Assembly (NCBI GenBank): GCA_937941455.1
Contig: CALDHM010000046.1
Coordinates: forward strand, 1 to 47,366
Source of the DNA: an uncultured Pirellulaceae bacterium
Lineage (GTDB): Bacteria > Planctomycetota > Planctomycetia > Pirellulales > Pirellulaceae
Direction: 5' to 3'
DNA: 47,366 nucleotides
Each line of letters begins with the position of its first letter. Position 1 is the first letter of the stretch. Below are positions 40,990 to 47,366 of this stretch, one piece after another. The notes below the pieces were generated by a model, which saw only the letters and a list, made by a program, of their open reading frames with translations, searched no databases and was not told the DNA's origin. A program made the position numbers and the translations under genes.

Positions 40990-43516
40990 CAGAACTCGGG
41001 CTTGCGAAGAGATCCCGCAAGTAGTTCCACCATTCGGGCGGGCGAAAAATAAACACCTGCCAAATCCCGCCGAAGTCGTCCGTCCAAAGCACGCGGCGAC
41101 CGTCTCCCCATCGTACACCCACCTCCGCGATTTGCGGTAATTCGAAAAATTTGCGATTGGGGCTGCATAATAACCACGTGCTAGTCGACTCATAGCGAGC
41201 GGTCGGGGAATTCCGCTGCGGCGAGTAGTGAAAGATTCGCGTTTCCCAACCTGCCTGGTCGCAGAGCGCGTAGATCACCGGCTTCAAATCGAGGTACCGA
41301 TTGGAAATGTGAAAGGCGATGATCCCGTCCGGTTGCAAATGTCGGCGATACAACTGGAAACATTCCTGGGTCACGAGGTGCCGAGGGATGCCGCCACCGG
41401 TGAACGCATCGACGACCAGGATATCGAAATTTTGTAGCTCTCCGACTTCCGCTTGCCGCTCCAGCAAGATGCGCCCATCCCCGGTATGAACCGCCGTCCG
41501 ATCGCTCGCTGGATTCTCGCTCAAGTAGTAAAAATCCTTCCACGCTAAATCGACACAATCCGCGTTGATTTCGTAGAAAACCCAAGTATCACCCGGCTCC
41601 GCATACGCCGCCAAGGAGCCTGTTCCCAGCCCAATCACGCCGACACGCAGCGGTTGCCCCGCCAGTCTTTTGGGATGGTTCAGAAGAGCTTTGCCCACGC
41701 CGCTCGATTCGCCATAGTGGCTAGTCCTTCTCATGCGAAATTCTGGCCGCGTGAACTGGAATCCGTGAAAAACTCGGCCATTGAACATGTGCAATGATTC
41801 GCCATCGGTATCATTGAATTCGCGGCGAATGGCCAGTAGCCCGTAGAAATCTCGACTGCGATGCACCAACTCCGGTTCGGGCTTGTTGGCATGGGCCCAC
41901 AACAACGCGATCGCCAATACTCCGCCAACGACCGCAAACACTAACCCCAAGCCGCGAAGAGCCTGCGGACCACTGAACCAACCGCCCCGTCCCATCCAAG
42001 CAGCCAGCAATGTGACGACACCCCAAATGACAAAGACGGGAATCAAAAAGTCCAGCGTGAGCTCCGGTCGCCACAGCAACCCCAGGAACAAGCCGAGCCA
42101 GCCGAGGTGCAAGGCAACCAATAGCACCCGTCGGCCTACAAACTGGCCGCTTCCATTCCTCGGCGACTCCGACGAACGGCGTTCATGCTGATACGGAAAG
42201 CCCAGCAAAAAAATCGCCGCTAGACCGAGTGCCAACATGATGGCTAATCGGCTAGGCCAGTGGCGCTGCACCTCGCGCAATGGATCGATCAACGCTGTAT
42301 AGCCAAACCCTGCTCCGGTCAATGAGCCGACCAAGCCGATCCGATACAACGACGGCCAATCCGCCGTCGCCACCATCCGCCACAAGCCCAGAATCACTGC
42401 CGACCCCAGGGCCAAATGCAGCTCATAAAAACCAACGAAGATCCGCGGGGCCAACAGCACGACGAACACGCCGCCCAGCGCCCCCCCCAATGAAATCATC
42501 AAGTAATACGCGGTGATCAGCCGCAATCCCGGTCGCAGCCGAGCCAATTCCCCGTGGCAAACCATCGAGGCCGTAAACAGCATGCCGAGAAACACCAACG
42601 TAGTGCCGATCATGCCGAACGGGCGACCTTGAAACAGGCAGTACACGGCGGCAAGCGTCGCTGCCGCAAACAAACCTCCCCACACGTCGCGGCGGTACCA
42701 CGCGGGCTTGTCGAAACAAATGATGAAGCTCAACAAGTACAACGTCAGCGGCGCGATCCACAGCAGGGGCACGACCGCCACGTCCTGGCAAATATGGTTC
42801 GTAGTCGCCAGCAGGAGTACCGACGGGACCAACGACAAGGCGAGCCACCAGAGCCACTGCCCCCAGGTGACTTGATCCGCTTCGCTCGCTGCGGTTTGAG
42901 CCAGCCCCCGAGCAGTTCCCCTCTCGCCGGGATTGGCAACCCGCAGCGACATGAAGATGGTGCATAAGCACAACCCGACAAAGACCACAAAGCCTGCGCC
43001 CCACCACCACGCGTGCAAGCGTGTCGCCAATACCGGCTCGAACAAGAAAGGGAAGCTCAGCAATGCCAACATCGAGCCGGCATTCGACAGCGCAAACAGT
43101 CGATAAGGGGACCGCCCCACGAAACGCCGGCCAAACCAAGCCTGGACCAACGGGCCAGTGGTCGAAAGGACGAAATAAGGAAGGCCGATCGAAACCGCCA
43201 GCAACAACAAAATCCGCAGCGTCGGCGATTCGGTCCCTTCGGGCCGCCACGCATCAGCCGGAATGATCGGGAGAAATAACACAGCCACGACCAGTACGAT
43301 GGCATGCACGATCGCTTGCATCCGCGGTCGCAGAAATCGAATCAACAAGTCGGCATACAGATAGCCCCCCAGCAGGACGAGCTGGAAGAACAACATGCAG
43401 GTCGTCCACACGTTCGGAGCGCCGCCGAACCACGGCAAGATGAACTTGGCGATCAACGGCTGAACTTGGAACAACAAAAAGGCGCTTAAAAAAATCGTCG
43501 CCGCAAAGACCCACAT
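40976..43516 (-). CDS. Membrane-fused spermidine-synthase-like protein
   Basis: An 846-residue protein with an N-terminal polytopic part and a C-terminal methyltransferase-like domain. About the first 560 residues hold some fourteen hydrophobic segments, starting MWVFAATIFLSAFLLFQVQPLIAKFILPWFGG, a recognised opening of the fused spermidine synthase family. The C-terminal Rossmann domain has VGVIGLGTGSLAAYAEPGD (about 645), an acidic residue at the end of the next strand (WVFYEIN), TGDGRILLE and DILVVDAFTGGGIPRHLVT. These fit the polyamine aminopropyltransferase fold. It is not a standard soluble spermidine synthase; whether it makes polyamines is not known. I prefer the ATG at 43516 to the one at 43546 because it starts at the conserved opening. 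It converges with mtnA. Confidence 0.88.
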   Translation of the reverse strand: MWVFAATIFLSAFLLFQVQPLIAKFILPWFGGAPNVWTTCMLFFQLVLLGGYLYADLLIRFLRPRMQAIVHAIVLVVAVLFLPIIPADAWRPEGTESPTLRILLLLAVSIGLPYFVLSTTGPLVQAWFGRRFVGRSPYRLFALSNAGSMLALLSFPFLFEPVLATRLHAWWWGAGFVVFVGLCLCTIFMSLRVANPGERGTARGLAQTAASEADQVTWGQWLWWLALSLVPSVLLLATTNHICQDVAVVPLLWIAPLTLYLLSFIICFDKPAWYRRDVWGGLFAAATLAAVYCLFQGRPFGMIGTTLVFLGMLFTASMVCHGELARLRPGLRLITAYYLMISLGGALGGVFVVLLAPRIFVGFYELHLALGSAVILGLWRMVATADWPSLYRIGLVGSLTGAGFGYTALIDPLREVQRHWPSRLAIMLALGLAAIFLLGFPYQHERRSSESPRNGSGQFVGRRVLLVALHLGWLGLFLGLLWRPELTLDFLIPVFVIWGVVTLLAAWMGRGGWFSGPQALRGLGLVFAVVGGVLAIALLWAHANKPEPELVHRSRDFYGLLAIRREFNDTDGESLHMFNGRVFHGFQFTRPEFRMRRTSHYGESSGVGKALLNHPKRLAGQPLRVGVIGLGTGSLAAYAEPGDTWVFYEINADCVDLAWKDFYYLSENPASDRTAVHTGDGRILLERQAEVGELQNFDILVVDAFTGGGIPRHLVTQECFQLYRRHLQPDGIIAFHISNRYLDLKPVIYALCDQAGWETRIFHYSPQRNSPTARYESTSTWLLCSPNRKFFELPQIAEVGVRWGDGRRVLWTDDFGGIWQVFIFRPPEWWNYLRDLFASPSSVTPK

Positions 43517-43772
43517 AGCGGTTATTCCCAGCCGAATTTGACACAATCTGCCGTGCTGAACGACAGCTCTCAGGAAACAGATTAATCAATCGATCGCCGA
43601 TCGGACAGTCTGTCAGATAGCCGACCGTGTTCGTTGCGCAGCCACATTTGGTGCCAGCCACTTTTGGTATACAGGGCAGTCATCTAGGCGGTGCTGAAGG
43701 AACGAGGCTCGGCAACGCGAGGCCGAAGGGCGAGGAATCTGCCGCGACGAAACCAAAACAGGGTCAAAAACG

Positions 43773-43802
43773 ATGGGGCAAAAATTGAGAATTGCCCCCC
43801 AT
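43773..43802. repeat. Small palindrome (ATGGGGCAA/TTGCCCCCCAT)
   Basis: Arms ATGGGGCAA (43773-43781) and TTGCCCC..CAT (43792-43802) pair except for two extra C, with a 10-base loop. It has no T-run directly after. Probably a small repeat; single copy in this window. Confidence 0.35.
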
Positions 43803-43960
43803 TCAAGGAACAGAAAACGGCGAATTCCCAGAAGTCCGAGAGAATGCCCTGAGTTGTTAACCGGCACGCTCCCTGTCGAACAGGGCGGCGAAGCCCTCAT
43901 CCAGGAGCCGCCAAACCCCACGAAGGCATTTTCAATCAACGATTTTCGGAGCGCTTATCC

Positions 43961-44021
43961 AAAAACAGCCCGCAGCCAGCGGCGAGGACCGACATTCAAT
44001 TCCTCGCGCTGACTGCGGGCT
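43961..44021 (-). terminator. Rho-independent terminator of csrA
   Basis: Long arms at 43967-43988 and 44001-44021 pair over about 20 positions with one bulge and one G-T/mismatch (AGCCCGCAGCCAGCG against CGCTGACTGCGGGCT). On the minus strand it is followed by G-T-T-T-T-T (A-run 43961-43965). It lies 35 bases past the csrA stop. Confidence 0.88.
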
Positions 44022-44055
44022 TTATACAGCTCGAATCTAGCAATCGGCCGCGGAT

Positions 44056-44274
44056 CTAACCGACTTTGACCATGTCGAATTCCAACCCGTCCTCGACATG
44101 ATCACCTTGCGGCGACTCCATACCGAACGGCTTGAGCTCTCCGCGCAGCACGCGGACATCGGCTGGCGCATTAATCCCCAGGCGAATTTGGTTCCCTTTG
44201 ATTTGGAGAACCTCGAGCGTAATGCGACCATCGATGACGATCGTTTCATTCGTTTTGCGGGAGAGGACTAACAT
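44056..44274 (-). CDS. csrA: Carbon storage regulator CsrA (RsmA)
   Basis: A 72-residue RNA-binding protein that controls translation by binding GGA motifs near ribosome sites of target mRNAs. The family opening MLVLSRKTNETIVIDG is present, with Arg6. It is followed by ITLEVLQIKGNQIRLGINAPADVRVLRGEL, in which Arg44 is the key RNA-contact residue. The C-terminal 25 residues are longer and more acidic than usual (CsrA is often about 61 residues). I chose the ATG at 44274 since it starts the family motif and has AAGGAT just upstream; the frame to 44364 adds unrelated sequence. It is a single-gene transcript with a good terminator, opposite in direction to the helicase gene. No flagellar genes are nearby. 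Confidence 0.95.
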   Translation of the reverse strand: MLVLSRKTNETIVIDGRITLEVLQIKGNQIRLGINAPADVRVLRGELKPFGMESPQGDHVEDGLEFDMVKVG

Positions 44275-44732
44275 GGTTTTGATCCTTGTTATGTTTGACG
44301 TGCGTCGAAAAGTAATTTCACAACTATCTTCGAACGCCTCTGGACAACTTTGGTCCGATCTCAAAAATTTTTTCCAATCAAGCCATGTTCTGCGAAAAAT
44401 CGGTGTTTTTCACAGAAATTCGTGGCTTCTCCGGAAAATGCTTGAAGAATGGCCGTTTGCTAGCTGGTTTCATGGCGGTTTTTGGCTGCCGTCGCCGAAT
44501 CGAAGGGTCGACGACGGTCGGCAGCATGCGAAACTATGCGAAACCCAATATGTAGACATTGTCTCAAAACTGTGGGCCGGAATATGCTAATTCCGATTTT
44601 CCCAAGTAATGACGGCGCGTCGTTTGCGGCTGACGGACTTTGGGACAAAGCTCAGTTCCAACAACCATCACTCACTCTTTACCCGTGACCACGGAACCTA
44701 TTTCGATTTCTCCGAACTGGCCAACGACGGTG
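44275..44732. other. 458-base divergent gap between csrA and the helicase gene
   Basis: No supported gene; short frames here lack ribosome sites. Should hold promoters for both genes. No repeat or strong hairpin is seen. Confidence 0.4.
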
Positions 44733-47366
44733 ATGCAGCGCGACATTCTGCGTTTGCGGCGATTGCAACGCGCGGCCGCAGATCGGAGAACGCCTGAATC
44801 GATTGCCCAGTGGGAACAAGAGTTGGCCGCAGCGCAAGCGCGAAAGGCCGAGCGGGTAGCCCGGCTGCCCAACCCCTGCCTCGACGAGTTCCTGCCCGTA
44901 TTTCACCGTGCCGACGAAATCGCCGAACTGCTCGCTAAACATCAGGTGATCGTCGTCAGCGGCGAAACCGGCAGCGGGAAGTCGACGCAATTGCCCTTGA
45001 TTGCGCTGCGTTCAGGATTCGGCGCTAATGGCCTGATCGGCCACACCCAGCCGCGGCGGATTGCCGCCCGCAGTGTGGCCGCTCGCATTGCCGAGTTGAT
45101 CGGCAATCCGCTGGGCGAAGCGGTCGGCTATCAAGTCCGTTTCACCGATCAAACCAGCGATCGGACCTACGTCAAACTGATGACCGACGGGATCCTGCTG
45201 GCCGAAACGCAATCCGATCGCTTTCTCGATCGCTATGAACTACTGATCATCGACGAGGCCCACGAGCGGTCTCTGAACATCGATTTCTTGTTGGGCTATT
45301 TGAGGAATTTGTTGCCCAAGCGACCGGCCCTCAAGCTGATGATCACCTCGGCGACCTTCGACACCGAGAAATTCGCGCAACACTTTTGCGATCACTTGGG
45401 TAATCCCGCGCCGGTCGTGCACGTCGAGGGACGCAACTATCCCGTGGAAATCCGCTACGAGCCTCCAGACGACAGCGAATCGGAAGAAGACGTGCAGCGA
45501 GCCATTGTGCGGCATTGCCGCGAGTTGATCAGCCGCCGCGATGGCGGTGTGCTCGTGTTCCTGCCGACCGAGATGGAGATTCGCCATGTCGCCAAAAAGT
45601 TGCGGGCGGGCTTGCGCGATTCCGCGGTTGAAATCCTGCCCCTCTACGCGCGGCTCAGTCCCTCGCAGCAAAACGAAATTTTTCGACCGGCGCAGCATGG
45701 GCGGATCGTTCTGGCGACTAACGTTGCCGAGTCCTCGATCACCGTTCCCGGAATTCGCTATGTTGTCGACACGGGAACCGCTCGGATCAGCCGCTACGCA
45801 CCGCGAACCAAGATCCAGCGACTGCCGATCGAGCCGATCTCGCAAGCATCGGCCAAACAACGCTCCGGCCGCTGCGGCCGGGTCGCTCCTGGCATTTGCA
45901 TCCGCCTTTATTCTGAAGCCGACTTCCTGGCCCGTCCCGAATTCACCACGCCAGAGATTCGCCGCACGAATTTGGCGGGGACGATCTTGCAACTCCTGGC
46001 ACTGCGGCTCGGGCCGCTCGACGAGTTTCCCTTCATCGATCCCCCTTCGCCAGAATTGATTCGAGACGGTTTCAAAACCCTTTTCGAAATCGGTGCCATC
46101 GATGAGCGGCGACAACTGACGGAGCTTGGCCGACGGCTCAGTCGCTTGCCGGTCGATCCGCGGATGGGGCGCATGTTGTTTGCTGCCGACGAATATGGTT
46201 GTTTGAACGAAACTCTCATCATCGCTGCGGCGCTCGAGCTACAAGACCCCCGCGTCCGTCCGGCAGAAAAACAGACCGACGCCGATGCGGCCCATCGGCA
46301 ATGGAATGATCCGCGCAGCGACTTTTTAGCCATTCTGAATCTGTGGGACTTTGTTGTGCAACTCAAGGAAACGCTCAGCCGTAGCCGCTACCGCACGGCG
46401 CTCGAGCAGCACTTCCTTTCGCCGACACTGATCGCCCAATGGCAGGACATTCACCGCCAATTGCTGGAAATCGTTCGCGACAGCGGCCTACAAGTTCACC
46501 GGCGCCGCAATGATGCCGATGCCATTCACAAAAGTCTGCTGACGGGGCTGCTGTCGTCAGTGGCGATGTCGAGCGACAAGGCGGAGTATCTCGGGGCAGG
46601 GGGGATCAAACTGTTTCTGTGGCCAGGCTCTGGGGTCATCGCCTCCAAACCGAAATGGATCATGGCCGCTGAAATGGTCGAAACCTCCCGGCGCTACGCA
46701 CGAACTGTCGCCGCCATCAAACCCGAATGGATCGAGCCGATCGCGGGCCATCTGATCAAGCGGACCGCTCATGATCCTTACTGGAGCGAAACGAGCGAAA
46801 CTGTGCTGGCCTATCAAAAAACGACGCTGTTCGGGCTGACGATCCGCGCACGAGAGCGGATCAACTACACCAAGATCGATCCAGAAACGAGCCGTGAAAT
46901 TTTTATCGAGCAGGGGTTGGTCCAGGGCAAACTTCGCAGGTCGTTCGAGTTTCTCGAATACAACCGCCTGCTGATGGCCGAGGTCGAGCAACTGGCCAAA
47001 AAAACACGTCAGCCCCAACTGTTGCTCGATTCGACTCCGGTAGCGAATTTCTATTACCGCAAACTTCCGGTCGCCGCGGTCGACGCGCGGAGCCTGACGG
47101 AACTGCTGAAAAAAAATCCCCAGCTGACGGCGCAGCTCCAGATGCAGCCAGAAGATCTCGGTTTGGCCAGTGACTCCTGGGCCGCCGCCCAGGAACTCCC
47201 CGACCAAGTAAGCGTCGGAAACGCACAGTTCCCCGTTCGCTACGAATTTCAACCTGGAGCCGAACATGATGGGGCCAGTGTCGTCATACCGCGAGCCGCC
47301 TTGAGCCAGTTCGACGAAGTGCAACTGGGCTGGTTGATTCCGGGCCTGCTCAAGGAGCGAATCATC
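44733..47366 (+). CDS. hrpA: HrpA-type DEAH-box ATP-dependent RNA helicase, 3' end outside the window
   Basis: An open frame of 878 codons running off the right edge without a stop. HrpA helicases act on RNA and rescue collided ribosomes in E. coli, where the protein has about 1300 residues, so roughly a third is missing here. Motif I GETGSGKS is at 77-84, IGHTQPRRIAARSVA at about 102-116, the DEAH box IIDEAHERS at 172-180, motif III TSAT at about 205-208, and NVAESSITVPGIRYVVDTG with QRSGRCGR from about 330 to 380. The helicase-associated regions follow, then the start of the DUF3418-type C-terminal part (FQPGAEHDGASVVIPRAAL, GWLIPGLLKERI). The start is uncertain: ATG at 44733 has no clear ribosome site, and an in-frame GTG lies at 44685 (VTTEPIS). 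The frame is intact to the last base. Confidence 0.93.
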   Translation, partial: MQRDILRLRRLQRAAADRRTPESIAQWEQELAAAQARKAERVARLPNPCLDEFLPVFHRADEIAELLAKHQVIVVSGETGSGKSTQLPLIALRSGFGANGLIGHTQPRRIAARSVAARIAELIGNPLGEAVGYQVRFTDQTSDRTYVKLMTDGILLAETQSDRFLDRYELLIIDEAHERSLNIDFLLGYLRNLLPKRPALKLMITSATFDTEKFAQHFCDHLGNPAPVVHVEGRNYPVEIRYEPPDDSESEEDVQRAIVRHCRELISRRDGGVLVFLPTEMEIRHVAKKLRAGLRDSAVEILPLYARLSPSQQNEIFRPAQHGRIVLATNVAESSITVPGIRYVVDTGTARISRYAPRTKIQRLPIEPISQASAKQRSGRCGRVAPGICIRLYSEADFLARPEFTTPEIRRTNLAGTILQLLALRLGPLDEFPFIDPPSPELIRDGFKTLFEIGAIDERRQLTELGRRLSRLPVDPRMGRMLFAADEYGCLNETLIIAAALELQDPRVRPAEKQTDADAAHRQWNDPRSDFLAILNLWDFVVQLKETLSRSRYRTALEQHFLSPTLIAQWQDIHRQLLEIVRDSGLQVHRRRNDADAIHKSLLTGLLSSVAMSSDKAEYLGAGGIKLFLWPGSGVIASKPKWIMAAEMVETSRRYARTVAAIKPEWIEPIAGHLIKRTAHDPYWSETSETVLAYQKTTLFGLTIRARERINYTKIDPETSREIFIEQGLVQGKLRRSFEFLEYNRLLMAEVEQLAKKTRQPQLLLDSTPVANFYYRKLPVAAVDARSLTELLKKNPQLTAQLQMQPEDLGLASDSWAAAQELPDQVSVGNAQFPVRYEFQPGAEHDGASVVIPRAALSQFDEVQLGWLIPGLLKERII

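Larger units (their letters stand above)
43517..44055. other. 539-base gap between the fusion gene and csrA
   Basis: No supported gene. It contains a hairpin at 43773-43802 and the csrA terminator (43961-44021). Open frames here, for example on the minus strand at 43613-43939, have no start signal or recognisable product. Confidence 0.45.

Noticed and set aside
1-47366. tRNA, rRNA or CRISPR arrays
   Set aside because: None recognised by eye in the gaps; a covariance-model scan would be needed to exclude small RNAs.

Overview
The window looks like a chromosomal segment of a planctomycete, most likely of the Pirellula/Rhodopirellula type. The evidence is the set of marker families: a DUF1559 prepilin-like protein, a PEP-CTERM protein, a planctomycete cytochrome-type (PSCyt1/DUF1549/DUF1553) protein paired with a DUF1501 protein, a secreted QW-repeat protein and an MFS/spermidine-synthase fusion. 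Genes are spaced loosely, with long non-coding stretches that hold small palindromic and dispersed repeats. The organism assignment is inferred from family content only.

Layout. 1-1200: two decayed genes on the minus strand, a REP-associated (Y1) transposase and a dipeptidyl-peptidase-IV-like propeller. 1460-4589: an SRAP/HMCES protein and a family-39 glycosyltransferase, both plus strand. 4677-11567: minus-strand genes, namely a PEP-CTERM protein with its own terminator, a DUF1559 protein, a small Cys-rich secreted protein, and a probable operon of HlyD-type adaptor, QW-repeat protein and Gfo/Idh oxidoreductase. 11981-28596: a long plus-strand block with two small membrane proteins, then a type IV pilus/type II secretion-like cluster: PilB/GspE ATPase, PilT ATPase, second PilB/GspE ATPase, GspF/PilC platform protein, four pseudopilins and a 1530-residue GspK-like protein. 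The block closes with a strong terminator at 28710-28743.

29082-30872 is an acyl-CoA dehydrogenase of the very-long-chain type. It converges with an ABC-2 permease/ATPase pair on the minus strand (30924-32974). Further minus-strand genes are the DUF1501 protein and the 1034-residue PSCyt1/DUF1549/DUF1553 protein (33355-37943). Then come der and mtnA (plus, ATGA overlap), the membrane spermidine-synthase-like fusion (minus, overlapping mtnA tail to tail), csrA (minus, with a terminator) and the first 878 codons of an HrpA-type DEAH helicase running off the right edge.

The most interesting part is the pilus/secretion-like cluster. It has three ATPases, a GspF with an apparent extra two-helix insertion, five proteins with prepilin-like N-termini, one of them giant, and a 13-base motif repeated 50-60 bases upstream of three of the pseudopilin genes. 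No secretin, GspC/L/M, PilM/N/O or prepilin peptidase is encoded in the window, so those parts must lie elsewhere. No tRNA, rRNA or CRISPR array was recognised. All family calls come from reading motifs by eye; no database search was run.
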